DNA of 36,534 nucleotides from Synechococcus sp. Tobar12-5m-g (GCF_024345415.1 NZ_JAGQBB010000023.1:1-36534), one strand, 5' to 3'; shown: positions 24,700-32,256, counted from the stretch's first letter. Numbers and translations are program-made. Notes: generated from the sequence alone by a model not told the origin.

Positions 24700-25211
24700 G
24701 GGGTCACCAGCTCATTGCGCAGGCAGGCGCGCTCAAGCCGCCGCCGCTGCCCCTGGCGCAGGCCCTGGTTGGTGCGCAGGATCAGAGCGGCGATCAGGGC
24801 GATGACCAGGCCCAGCCAGGTGCTCACCAGCACCTGGCCATAGCCGACAACACTGGCGCCACTGGGCAGGGTGAGCTGGGGACCGAGCTCAGCGAGGACC
24901 CGCATCAGCCCGGTCACGGTGCCGATCAGGCCGAGCAGGGGTCCGATCAGGGTGGCCGCCTCCAGCACGGACTCGCCCTGGGCCATCGCCGCGTCGAGCT
25001 GGTTGAGCTCAAGGGTCTCCAGTGTCTGGCGTTGGGCACCGGCCGGAGTGGCCTGAAGGGCTTCGAGAAGTTGCCGCTCCTGCCGATTCGAACCCAGCCC
25101 CCAACCCCGCCAGTAGCGGATCCGCTCGACGCCGATCGAGAGCACCACGATCGAAAGCAAGAGAAGGGGAACCATCACCGGTCCACCGGAACGCAGCGCG
25201 GAGAAACCCAT
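24696..25211 (-). CDS. ExbB/TolQ/MotA-family proton channel protein
   Basis: 171 residues with three membrane segments: about 11-28 (PVMVPLLLLSIVVLSIGVE), 85-107 (AATLIGPLLGLIGTVTGLMRVL) and 125-146 (GQVLVSTWLGLVIALIAALIL). The GLIGTVTG motif and the Thr at the head of segment three are the conserved channel positions of ExbB/TolQ. It is shorter than usual (about 210-240). In the classical system it uses the proton gradient to drive a TonB- or TolA-type protein that acts on the outer membrane. First gene of a four-gene minus-strand operon. Confidence 0.85.
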   Translation of the reverse strand: MGFSALRSGGPVMVPLLLLSIVVLSIGVERIRYWRGWGLGSNRQERQLLEALQATPAGAQRQTLETLELNQLDAAMAQGESVLEAATLIGPLLGLIGTVTGLMRVLAELGPQLTLPSGASVVGYGQVLVSTWLGLVIALIAALILRTNQGLRQGQRRRLERACLRNELVTP

Positions 25212-25469
25212 TCCGCCGCCCAGACCCCAATCATTTCAACGGGGAAGCTAGGGGGCCAGTCGTCCGGGACTTGGTAGTGGAATGACTTGACAGGGCTGCT
25301 AGGAAAATCGTAGTAAACGGCGCCGACCCGGGCTTTCAGCCACCTGCGGGTGCGAAGGTGTCAGGGTGCATTCCGGCCCAGTCGCAAGACCACAGATCAC
25401 CAGCTGGCAGGTTCTGCCGATGCCAGCATCGACCGATGACACCCGTTTCCCGATGACCTCCCTTTCCCG

Positions 25470-26450
25470 ATGACCACCATCTTCGCCGACAGCAGCCTCA
25501 GCATCGGCCGCACACCGCTGGTGAAGCTCAACCGGGTGGTGGGCGAGAGCAAGGCCACCGTGCTGGCCAAGATCGAGGGCCGCAATCCCGCCTATTCGGT
25601 GAAATGCCGGATCGGTGCGGCCATGATCTGGCAGGCCGAGAAGGATGGGCTGCTCGGCTCCGGCAAGGAGTTGATCGAGCCCACCAGCGGCAACACGGGC
25701 ATCGCCCTGGCGTTCGTGGCGGCCTCACGCGGGATCCGGCTCACCCTCACCATGCCGGAAACGATGAGCCTGGAGCGCCGCAAGTTGCTCACCGCCTACG
25801 GCGCCCACCTGGAGCTCACCGACGGGCGCCTCGGCATGACCGGCGCCGTTGGCCGGGCCCAGGAGATCGCCGCCTCCGACCCGGAGCGCTATGTGCTGTT
25901 GCAGCAGTTCGCCAATCCGGCCAACCCCCGGATCCACCACGACACCACCGGACCGGAGATCTGGAAAGACACTGACGGGCAGGTGGATGTGCTGGTGGCG
26001 GGTGTCGGGACCGGCGGCACGATCACAGGCGTCAGCCGCTACATCAAGACCACCCTCGGCAAGCCGCTGGTGTCAGTGGCGGTGGAACCGGCAACCAGCC
26101 CGGTGATCAGCCAGACGATGCAGGGTCTGCCCCTCCAGCCCGGTCCCCACAAGATCCAGGGCATCGGCGCCGGCTTTGTGCCGGAAAATCTCGATCTGGC
26201 CATGGTCGACCGGGTCGAAGCCGTATCCAATGAGGAGGCGGTGCAGATGGCGCGGCGGCTGATGCGGGAGGAGGGAATCCTGGCGGGGATCTCCTGTGGG
26301 GCCGCCACGGTGGCGGCGCTGCGCCTGGCGGAGGAGGAGGCCTATGCCGGCAAGACAATCGTGGTGGTGCTGCCGGATTCCGGTGAGCGCTATCTCAGCT
26401 CGGTGCTGTTCGAGGGCGTGTTCGATGCCGCGGGCCTGGCGATGGTGTGA
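25470..26450 (+). CDS. cysK: Cysteine synthase A (O-acetylserine sulfhydrylase)
   Basis: 326 residues of the beta-family of PLP enzymes. Lys45 in [11 protein letters not shown] forms the PLP Schiff base, TSGNTG (72-77) is the substrate loop, and [11 protein letters not shown] binds PLP phosphate. [15 protein letters not shown] is the conserved C-terminal stretch. It makes L-cysteine from O-acetylserine and sulfide in the cytoplasm. Its active site also receives Ile-ended tails of partner proteins; the Rrf2 regulator at 3102 ends in such a tail. The last 61 bases overlap the convergent membrane-protein gene. The region 25212-25469 upstream holds no gene. Confidence 0.96.
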   Translation: MTTIFADSSLSIGRTPLVKLNRVVGESKATVLAKIEGRNPAYSVKCRIGAAMIWQAEKDGLLGSGKELIEPTSGNTGIALAFVAASRGIRLTLTMPETMSLERRKLLTAYGAHLELTDGRLGMTGAVGRAQEIAASDPERYVLLQQFANPANPRIHHDTTGPEIWKDTDGQVDVLVAGVGTGGTITGVSRYIKTTLGKPLVSVAVEPATSPVISQTMQGLPLQPGPHKIQGIGAGFVPENLDLAMVDRVEAVSNEEAVQMARRLMREEGILAGISCGAATVAALRLAEEEAYAGKTIVVVLPDSGERYLSSVLFEGVFDAAGLAMV

Positions 26451-26917
26451 AGCGCCTGGCCCTCTTTCCACCAGCGCCAGGCCTCTGCATTGATGAGCAG
26501 GCCGATCACCACTAAGGCCCCCATCAGCAGGATCTGATCGGCCCTGGCGTCGGGCACGACGATGTCGGCGATGAGGTGGAGGATGTTTGTAACGGTATAG
26601 ACGATGCTCAGCCAGAAGTGAAGCCGTCGCCAGGGCCGCCAAGCCTGCACATGGTCGGGATCACTGGCGGCGTAGGCAATCAGCAGGATGGCGATCAGGG
26701 GCACCAAAAAGTAGACCAACATCGCGTTGTAAAGCATCGGCAACCTGCCTGAATCCACATGGCTGTGGATCTCGGGGGAGAGCCCATGGAACAGCGGCAT
26801 CAACCCCAGATCCACATGGAAGAGCATGGCCAGCAGCCAACTCAGCCAGAGGCTGCGCAGGCGCAGGGCATGGTCGCAACTGTTGTTGCCGGTGGCGGGC
26901 CCTCTTGATGTGGTCAT
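26390..26917 (-). CDS. Four- or five-helix membrane protein of unknown function
   Basis: 175 residues with hydrophobic segments [64 protein letters not shown] and [19 protein letters not shown]. Several membrane-embedded His residues (FHVDLG, HSHVD, RLHFW, ILHLIAD) might bind a metal or haem. I do not recognise the family. It is the last gene of a minus-strand group with DUF2892, OsmC and YgaP-like rhodanese genes, suggesting a link to sulfide or persulfide handling. Its 3' end overlaps cysK by 61 bases. Confidence 0.65.
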   Translation of the reverse strand: MTTSRGPATGNNSCDHALRLRSLWLSWLLAMLFHVDLGLMPLFHGLSPEIHSHVDSGRLPMLYNAMLVYFLVPLIAILLIAYAASDPDHVQAWRPWRRLHFWLSIVYTVTNILHLIADIVVPDARADQILLMGALVVIGLLINAEAWRWWKEGQALHTIARPAASNTPSNSTELR

Positions 26918-26955
26918 GGAAGCGTGCCGTCTGGCTGTCGTCTGACCTGATGGGT

Positions 26956-27195
26956 TCAGTGATCGGGGAGGCGGGAGGTGGTGATGCCCAGAACCCTGTA
27001 CAGAGGGCAGAACCCCACGACCGCTGTGACCACCATGACGGCAGAGGAAACAGCCATAAAGATGCTGGCCACCCCCGTGAGGCTGAAGGAACCGATGGCC
27101 AGCAAGACTCCGAGAACAGCACGCACGATGCGGTCAGGGTTCGATTCATTTCTGCTCATCATTTCGCTCATCATTTCACTCATCAGTTTGTTCAT
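26956..27195 (-). CDS. DUF2892 (YgaP-like) small membrane protein
   Basis: 79 residues: two membrane segments (VLGVLLAIGSFSLTGVASIFMAV and VMVVTAVVGF) followed by CPLYRVLGI. The SNPDRIVRAVLG...GFCPLYxxLGI pattern is the hallmark of DUF2892, the membrane domain of YgaP-type rhodaneses, where the Cys is thought to take part in sulfur handling. The N-terminus repeats MSEM (MNKLMSEMMSEMMSRNES). ATG 27195 is preceded by GGAGG about 11 bases upstream. Confidence 0.8.
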   Translation of the reverse strand: MNKLMSEMMSEMMSRNESNPDRIVRAVLGVLLAIGSFSLTGVASIFMAVSSAVMVVTAVVGFCPLYRVLGITTSRLPDH

Positions 27196-27268
27196 TGGAA
27201 AGGTGCCTCCGTTGGTACCTGAATCTTAGATCCGGCGGTCGGCTTCTCCCTAAAGCAGCTGATTGTGT

Positions 27269-27763
27269 TCAGGATCCCCGGCTATCAGTGCTGGCAGCAG
27301 CCATCCCTTGGGCCAGCCCATCGCCCAGCTCCAGCGTGATCGCCTTCTCCACCGTGGACGGCAAGTTGCGGGAGACCGGGCAGAGCTTCATCCGCTCGCT
27401 GATGAACGCGATGGCCGCAGCATCGGCCCGGGCCCGCTCCATGGCTAGCGCTGCCGGATCGAGCTGCAGGCGGAAGTGGCCGCTCACCCGCTCGAGGATC
27501 CAATCGGCGCTGGTGAGCACGGTGAAATCCGCCTCCACCTGCAGGAGGGGAATGGCCGTCTCCTGGGCGTTGGCCACCAGATAGAAGTGCTGGCAGAGCA
27601 GCAGCGAGAGCAGATACAGCCGAAATCCCGGCGTGCTGAGGCTGGGATGCTGCGGTTGCCATTCCCCTGTTTCGCCAAGGAACTCCACCAGCGGGGATTG
27701 GCTGGCGCGATCAGGGGTGCCATGGTTGCTGCGCAGCCGGAACTGGAAGGTGCGGTTGTTCAT
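27269..27763 (-). CDS. OsmC/Ohr-like thiol peroxidase-family protein
   Basis: 164 residues from ATG 27763. The OsmC fold is indicated by Cys57 in LLSLLLCQHFYLVANAQ and Cys128 in MKLCPVSRNLP; CPVSR/N with a downstream Leu-Pro is the typical second-Cys region. OsmC proteins reduce organic hydroperoxides, and some are linked to sulfane-sulfur removal in clusters like this. The N-terminal third is less typical. The start overlaps a small frame upstream by four bases (ATGA). Confidence 0.75.
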   Translation of the reverse strand: MNNRTFQFRLRSNHGTPDRASQSPLVEFLGETGEWQPQHPSLSTPGFRLYLLSLLLCQHFYLVANAQETAIPLLQVEADFTVLTSADWILERVSGHFRLQLDPAALAMERARADAAAIAFISERMKLCPVSRNLPSTVEKAITLELGDGLAQGMAAASTDSRGS

Positions 27764-27930
27764 GATGGGTCGCAAGAGAGGAAAGACGTGGGGCTGGCCT
27801 GTGCAGGGCCTCGCCGCCGGTGAGCAGGCCTGATCCGATCAGCAGGGCGGCAAAGCCGCGCCGCGGTGATCAGCAGGGGCAGCAGCAGGATCGAACCGCC
27901 GGCCAGCAGCAGCACAGTGCTCGTGATCAC
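27760..27930 (-). CDS. Small hydrophobic ORF, possibly frameshifted
   Basis: GTG 27930 overlaps the YgaP-like stop (GTGA) and the frame's own stop overlaps the OsmC start (ATGA), so it fits the operon exactly. The first 24 residues are hydrophobic (VITSTVLLLAGGSILLLPLLITA), but the rest is Arg/Pro-rich. A one-base shift near 27865 instead continues with RGFAALLIGSGLLTGGEALHRP, a better membrane hairpin. It is either a real 56-residue protein or a small two-helix protein with a frameshift. Confidence 0.4.
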   Translation of the reverse strand: MITSTVLLLAGGSILLLPLLITAARLCRPADRIRPAHRRRGPAQASPTSFLSCDPS

Positions 27931-28469
27931 ACCGTCACCCGGTTCCAGGGCATCACGGCGAGCAGGCGCGCCATGCCGCAGAAGCCACTGACCCCGGCAA
28001 AGGTGAGGCCGGCCCCCACAAAGCCCGCCAGCCAGATCCAGCCCGGGGCCACGGCCTGGCTGAGAATCACGCCAAGCAGCACCAGGCTGCCGGCGGCGAT
28101 CTGCACCTGGCGCATCAGGGGCAGGGGCGCTCCCTTGAGCTTGTTCACAGGGAACCCCGCCTGCTGCCAGCTGGGCACCCCGCCCTGCAGATCCCAGAGG
28201 GGATGGGGATGGCCCTGGCCCAGCAGCTGGGCGAGCGCCTTGGCGCTCCGGTTTCCGCTCTGGCAGACCAGCACCAGAGGCCCGCTGGGCAGATCGGCCT
28301 GGCAGATGCGCCCGAGCGGAACGTTGAGGCTGCCGCTGATGTGGCCTGAGGCGTATTCCATCGGTTCGCGCACGTCGATCACGGTGACGTCGCGGGCGGC
28401 CAGCTGGTCGGCCAGGTCGTGGGCGCTGATGCGGTTGAGAGGGGCTATCGCAGGGGTGGTGGTCGTCAT
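27927..28469 (-). CDS. YgaP-like membrane rhodanese (rhodanese plus DUF2892)
   Basis: 180 residues from ATG 28469; the longer open frame upstream lies across the operator-like dyad and is rejected. Rhodanese domain at 1-120, with IDVREPMEYASGHISGSLNVP and active loop VCQSGNRSA (Cys69). It is followed by two membrane segments of DUF2892 type (about 128-172, ending in GFCGMARLLAVMPWN). Such proteins carry sulfane sulfur at the inner membrane face. It is the first gene of a minus-strand group with a small hydrophobic ORF, OsmC, DUF2892 and a His-rich membrane protein. A TATG-N2-CATA dyad lies 27 bases upstream. Confidence 0.88.
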   Translation of the reverse strand: MTTTTPAIAPLNRISAHDLADQLAARDVTVIDVREPMEYASGHISGSLNVPLGRICQADLPSGPLVLVCQSGNRSAKALAQLLGQGHPHPLWDLQGGVPSWQQAGFPVNKLKGAPLPLMRQVQIAAGSLVLLGVILSQAVAPGWIWLAGFVGAGLTFAGVSGFCGMARLLAVMPWNRVTV

Positions 28470-28495
28470 GGTGGGGATGGGGCCGTATGAGTCAC

Positions 28496-28505
28496 TATGA
28501 CCATA
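28496..28505. promoter_or_regulatory. TATG-AC-CATA dyad upstream of the YgaP-like rhodanese gene
   Basis: Part of CTATGACCATAG, a 12-base inverted repeat broken only at its two centre bases, with a partial flanking half GTATGAGT at 28485. The same TATG-N2-CATA form occurs at 30890-30899 before the persulfide dioxygenase gene. It is a candidate site for the ArsR-type regulator at 31008. Confidence 0.5.
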
Positions 28506-28569
28506 GCCGCATAGAGGCTGAAAAAGCAAGGGAAAGCCGGGTGGCAGGATCCATGTCGACACAGGACAG

Positions 28570-28752
28570 TTGGCACGACTCGAGCGTCTCGGCCATCGGG
28601 ATCACCTCCAGACAGGTCCTCTCGGACAGCTCTTCCGCCTGCCGCTCAGGTGCCTGGAGAAAAGCCTGCCGGAATGGACCGGCGTGACCGCCTGCCAGGC
28701 CTCGGAGGACCGCAACCGCTGGCTATCCCGCTGTCTGCAGATCACTGAATGA
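28570..28752 (+). CDS. Possible small protein or coding remnant (60 aa)
   Basis: A frame from TTG 28570 with believable protein composition, including LGQLFRLPLRCLEKSLPEWTGV and EDRNRWLSRCLQIT. The same frame is open further upstream without a better start, so it may be the tail of a lost gene. It diverges from the YgaP-like gene. No family recognised. Confidence 0.3.
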   Translation: MARLERLGHRDHLQTGPLGQLFRLPLRCLEKSLPEWTGVTACQASEDRNRWLSRCLQITE

Positions 28753-28860
28753 CCCGATGAGACAGCACGCCTGGTCAACGGCCTTGCCCCAGCCCCCTGG
28801 CCCAGCCAATGCCCTTGTCCTGAGTTGATGAGCATGGCGGATCGGTGTGGCCTTGTGGGT

Positions 28861-28909
28861 GAACTGCCTTCAGTTCATGCACGCCCCCCGGACACTGGTG
28901 GGCGTGCAT
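28861..28909 (+). other. Tandem perfect stem-loops, possible structured RNA
   Basis: GAACTG-CCTT-CAGTTC (28861-28876) is followed without a gap by ATGCACGCCC, 13 bases, GGGCGTGCAT (28877-28909). Both stems are perfect (6 and 10 bp). There is no T-run. A third inverted repeat, CAACAG/CTGTTG, lies at 29001-29022. The stretch 28753-29097 holds no convincing gene; this could be a structured leader, a small RNA or a terminator of the upstream frame. Confidence 0.4.
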
Positions 28910-29097
28910 CTCTGGCCGGCTGGACTCATCAGAATCGGCATGAAATCACACGGATTGAACCGTTGCATCCCCCCACCGTTCTGGGGCCTGACAGGCTCAG
29001 CAACAGCTGATAACATCTGTTGGATCGACATCTCATCGTTCAGTCACATCGTCTGGTGAAGCTGATGGGGTTCCAGTACACGAATCCTTTGAGAACC

Positions 29098-29397
29098 ATG
29101 GTCAAGAGAAACGCCACAACCCCGATCAGCCGAATCGGACTGGTCGGTTCATCCCTCCTTCTGGGAGCCGTCATCGGTTTTTCAACCCAGAGCCTTGCTC
29201 AGCAACAGCCCATGATGCAAGCCGCGCTCGACAGCCTGCGTCAGGCGAGGAACCAGCTCCTCAAAGCAACGCCCGACAAAGGCGGCTATCGAAAGCAGGC
29301 ATTGATCGATGTGAATAATGCCATTATCAACGTGGAGAAAGGAATCCGTTTCGACGATCGAACCCCCAACCGCAACTCTCCTTATCTCTGGCGGTAA
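29098..29397 (+). CDS. Small exported helical protein of unknown function (99 aa)
   Basis: ATG 29098 is chosen because it starts a clear signal peptide: basic MVKRN, hydrophobic IGLVGSSLLLGAVIGFS, then SLAQQ. The mature part is mostly helical (MMQAALDSLRQARNQLLKA, then GGYRKQALIDVNNAIINVEKGIRFDD). The pattern QAALxxLxxARxxL...GGxRxxAxxxVxxAIxxVxxGI resembles small exported proteins common in cyanobacteria and proteobacteria, of unknown role. Upstream in-frame starts (29020, 29065) add unrelated residues. Confidence 0.75.
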   Translation: MVKRNATTPISRIGLVGSSLLLGAVIGFSTQSLAQQQPMMQAALDSLRQARNQLLKATPDKGGYRKQALIDVNNAIINVEKGIRFDDRTPNRNSPYLWR

Positions 29398-29421
29398 CGC
29401 TAGTCGCCGTCGCCCCTGACT

Positions 29422-29445
29422 GGCCCAGCCCCAGCTCGCTGGGCC
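29422..29445 (+). terminator. Stem-loop after the small exported protein
   Basis: GGCCCAG, ten bases, CTGGGCC: a perfect 7-bp GC stem 24 bases after the stop at 29397. No T-run follows, so terminator function is uncertain. From here to 29746 I see no convincing gene. Confidence 0.35.
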
Positions 29446-29746
29446 TCCCGGCAAATGGGAATTCGCAAGCTGGTGGATGCTAGGAGGATGCCAATTTTCA
29501 ATCGATGAAACGATTGAGCGCCCATGCTGCCGGTGCTAAGGCGTTCGGCACCGCGTTGGTCCTCGCTTCCATGCTGGCCTTCCGGCAGCGCCTCGTGCGC
29601 CCACCGAGCCGCTCGCGCCGACCGGGGTCGATGCAGCGCCCCTGCTGGTAGCGGGTGAGGGCAGGCATCGAAGTGGTGGCTCTCACGGTTGGGGGAGTGA
29701 AGATCTGAGGAAGGGCGGCACGGGCTAGACGATCGGAACGGAAACC

Positions 29747-30868
29747 TCAGGCCTGGGTGACACCATCGAGCGGGTAGCCCTGAGCAGCCCAGCGGCTCAG
29801 GCCGCCGCGCAGGTTGGCCACCTGGGAACGGCCGGCCTTGAGCAGCTGCTGGGTGGCCAGGGCCGAACGGCTCCCCGAATGGCAGACCACCACCAGCGGG
29901 CGACCCGTGGGGATTTCGCTGGAGCGGCTCTCCAGCTCCGGCAGGGGGATCAACAGGCTGTCGGCCACTCGCCCGTCGGGTCCGTTGAATTCCTCCGCGG
30001 AGCGCACGTCGAGCACGGTGACCTCGCCCTGATGGGCAACCACCCAGGCGGGGGTCAGTTCAGGTAGGCCGGCATAGCTGCGGGCCAGGGGCGCCCAGGC
30101 GGGAGCGGTGGCTGCCTCGCGGGGCTTGCCGGAGCGCATGTTGCCGGGCAGGGCCTCGGCGATCTTGTGGGGATGGGGGAGCTTCATGTTCTCCATGTGG
30201 CCCACGAAATCCCGCTCGCTGGCGTCGCCGCCGAGGCGGGCGTTGAAGGCCTTCTCCTCGGCCACGGAGGTGATGGTGCGGCCGGTGTAGTCGTGGCCGG
30301 GATAGAGCAGGCAGCGCTCGGGCAGGGAGAGGATCTGCCCGGTGATCGAGGTCCAGAGGGTGTGGGCATTGCCCTGCTGGAAGTCGCAGCGGCCGCAGCC
30401 ACGCACCAGCAGCGCATCGCCGGTGAAGGCCATCGAGTGGTCGTCGAGCACGAAGCTGATGCAGCCGTCGGTGTGGCCGGGGGTGGCACGCACCTCCAGA
30501 GCGCGGCTGCCGAAGTCGATGCGATCCCCATGGGCCAGGGGCCGGGTGACGTTCTCGGCGCGGGCGGCGGCGGCCAGCCCGATGGCACAGCCTGTGGCCT
30601 CATGCATCAGCCAGCTGCCGGTCACATGGTCGGCATGGGCGTGGGTGTCGATCGAGGCCACCAACTCGATGCCCAGTTCGCGGATCAAGGAGAGATCGCG
30701 GCCGTGCTGCTCGAAGACCGTGTCAATGATCACCCCCTTGCGGCTGGGTACGTCGGCCAACAGATAGGTGAAGGTGCCGGTGTCGGCGTCGAACAGCTGG
30801 CGGAAGAGCAGGGAGCCACCGCCTGCGGCGGCCGAGAGGGACAAGGCGGGAGCGGGAGCGACGGCCAT
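29747..30868 (-). CDS. Persulfide dioxygenase-rhodanese fusion (ETHE1/Blh-like)
   Basis: 373 residues from ATG 30868; the longer frame upstream covers the operator region and is rejected. Metallo-beta-lactamase domain at about 18-245 with THAHADH (His76, His78, Asp80, His81), PGHT (His132), FTGDALL (Asp151) and YPGHD (His192). The single Fe site of ETHE1-type persulfide dioxygenases uses His76, His132 and Asp151. Rhodanese domain at about 270-370 with LDVRSAEEF and VVCHSGSRSA (Cys329). It oxidises glutathione persulfide to sulfite and can return it as thiosulfate. It is divergent from the ArsR regulator. Confidence 0.93.
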   Translation of the reverse strand: MAVAPAPALSLSAAAGGGSLLFRQLFDADTGTFTYLLADVPSRKGVIIDTVFEQHGRDLSLIRELGIELVASIDTHAHADHVTGSWLMHEATGCAIGLAAAARAENVTRPLAHGDRIDFGSRALEVRATPGHTDGCISFVLDDHSMAFTGDALLVRGCGRCDFQQGNAHTLWTSITGQILSLPERCLLYPGHDYTGRTITSVAEEKAFNARLGGDASERDFVGHMENMKLPHPHKIAEALPGNMRSGKPREAATAPAWAPLARSYAGLPELTPAWVVAHQGEVTVLDVRSAEEFNGPDGRVADSLLIPLPELESRSSEIPTGRPLVVVCHSGSRSALATQQLLKAGRSQVANLRGGLSRWAAQGYPLDGVTQA

Positions 30869-30889
30869 GGGTGATCGATCACCAACTTG

Positions 30890-30916
30890 TATGAACATAT
30901 CCGCATTATGGGCATC
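30890..30916. promoter_or_regulatory. Double TATG-N2-CAT(A) operator between the dioxygenase and ArsR genes
   Basis: TATGAACATA (30890-30899) and TATGGGCATC (30907-30916) together form ATG-N2-CATA-N7-TATG-N2-CAT, a perfect symmetric 25-base dyad (30891-30915), 23 bases before the dioxygenase start. It also resembles the site at 28496. Symmetry and place suit an ArsR-family repressor. A separate 9-base inverted pair, CGCATTATG (30902-30910) and CATAATGCG (30978-30986), spans the rest of the intergenic region and would cover the ArsR side. Confidence 0.6.
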
Positions 30917-31007
30917 AGGGTCATACTCACTAAGCAGGTCGCTGGCCGCCTCAGGTCCACGCCCTGCGCACTTCGTGCATAATGCGTGGAACGACATAGT
31001 CCCATCC

Positions 31008-31355
31008 ATGCGCCGGACCCCGCCCCAGACCCTGCCCAGCCCCCAACTCCTTGATGAACTCAGCGCCTTCTTCCGTCTGCTGAGCGAGCCGGCCCGCCTC
31101 CAATTGCTCTGCCAGCTCAAGCACAGCGGGGCCATGGATGTGGCCTCCCTGATCGAGGCCACCGGCTTCAGCCAGTCCCACATCAGCCGACAACTCGGCC
31201 AGCTGCAGCGCGCCGGCCTGGTGAGCTGCGAACGGGATGGCACACGCCTGATCTACGCGGTGGCCGACCCCCTCGTGGATGACCTCTGCAACCTGGTGCA
31301 GCGTCGTCTCAAGCAGCGGCTTGAGGACCAGCTTCGGCAGTTGCAGGGCGTCTGA
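31008..31355 (+). CDS. ArsR-family regulator, BigR/SqrR-like persulfide sensor candidate
   Basis: 115 residues from ATG 31008 (MRRTPPQTLPS); the same frame is open upstream but antisense to the dioxygenase gene. ArsR winged helix: LLSEPARLQLLCQLKHSG, then VASLIEATGFSQSHISRQLGQLQRAGLVSCERDG, then LIYAVADP. Metal-binding CxC motifs of ArsR/SmtB are absent. Cys35 in RLQLLCQL lies where BigR/SqrR have their first redox Cys. The second may be Cys94 (DDLCNL), earlier in the last helix than usual; Cys74 is a third. It probably represses the divergent dioxygenase gene and itself until persulfide forms a Cys-Cys link. Confidence 0.8.
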   Translation: MRRTPPQTLPSPQLLDELSAFFRLLSEPARLQLLCQLKHSGAMDVASLIEATGFSQSHISRQLGQLQRAGLVSCERDGTRLIYAVADPLVDDLCNLVQRRLKQRLEDQLRQLQGV

Positions 31356-31509
31356 TCATGGCTCCTTCCGCGCCGATCGGCCCCAGCAACATCAGAAAGA
31401 GGGCGGAGGTCATGAGCTCAGCAGCTTCTGGACGATCGTGATCCCACGGATGGCCTGCCAGCCCAACAACAGCACGGGATGGACGACATTCAGAGCGAAA
31501 GGGATCGTC

Positions 31510-32256
31510 TCAAGTCTGGCCAGGGGGGCCTGAGGCGAATCGGGAGGGAACCTGGAGATCCCATCGCGATCTGGCCGGAATCACCAAAGGCTGCGGATCG
31601 CTGAGGATCCAGGGCAGGGAAGCAGACAGCACCGCACTGAAGAAACACCACACCGAGGTGAAGGCGTAGCCGTAGGCCAGGTGCGAGATCAGGAAAGCGA
31701 CGAGAAGGCAGCCGCCGAACAAGCGCAGGCGCACCGAAGCGCTGATCATCAACGGCATGGCGATAATCAGCCCATACACCGTGCTGCCGAAGCCCAGGTT
31801 GATCCAGCGATCCGCCAGCAGGGTGGTGTGGTAGTCGAGCGATCCCTGCACCACGGCGGGTTGGAACAGGGAACCGTCGATCAGCAGCGGCAACCAGAGC
31901 CCCGCGCCCGCCAGCAGGCCCAGCACCAGCAGGCTCCGGAGGACCCATCGCCGCAGGGGAGGCGGCGCATGGACGCCCAGACGCAACCCGCACCAGGGCA
32001 GCCAGGCCAGCCAGAAGGCATAGGCGAAGAACAGATAACCGAGCGCGGCGGGGTGCACGAGCCAGGCGGCGCCGCCAGGTTCGAGGCCAAGCCAGACCAG
32101 ACCCTCCAGGGCCTGTTGCACCGAGAAGAACACCGGTGTGAGGGCCAGGGGCAGCAGGTCGCTGCGTTGCTGAGCCTGGCAGTAGCGCACGGAGGCCACA
32201 CCCAGGGGCAAGAGCACGGCCGCCACCACGAAGCTGGCGCTGCTGGAGAAACACAT
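31510..32256 (-). CDS. DUF6629-type membrane protein
   Basis: About 248 residues from ATG 32256 (MCFSSSASFVVAAVLLPLGV); the MCFS start is the family hallmark, so upstream starts are rejected. About seven hydrophobic segments follow, including FFSVQQALEGLVWLGLE, LGYLFFAYAFWLAWLPW, LLVLGLLAGAGLWLPLLI and YGLIIAMPLMISASVRLRLFGG. Function unknown. The last 20 residues (PARSRWDLQVPSRFASGPPG) are polar, while another frame just beyond is hydrophobic, so the annotated end may follow a frameshift. Confidence 0.7.
   Translation of the reverse strand: MCFSSSASFVVAAVLLPLGVASVRYCQAQQRSDLLPLALTPVFFSVQQALEGLVWLGLEPGGAAWLVHPAALGYLFFAYAFWLAWLPWCGLRLGVHAPPPLRRWVLRSLLVLGLLAGAGLWLPLLIDGSLFQPAVVQGSLDYHTTLLADRWINLGFGSTVYGLIIAMPLMISASVRLRLFGGCLLVAFLISHLAYGYAFTSVWCFFSAVLSASLPWILSDPQPLVIPARSRWDLQVPSRFASGPPGQT

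Noticed and set aside
25075-25110. GATTCGAACCC, the complement of a tRNA T-loop
   Set aside because: The flanking bases do not form a T-stem or acceptor stem, and the stretch encodes the ExbB residues GSNRQERQ.
29498-29686. Small frames around 29505 (plus) and 29686 (minus)
   Set aside because: The plus frame starts like a signal peptide (MKRLSAHAAGAKAF) but soon becomes Arg/Pro-rich with a stop, and the minus frame is Arg-rich. There is not enough support for a gene; decay of a small exported protein is possible.
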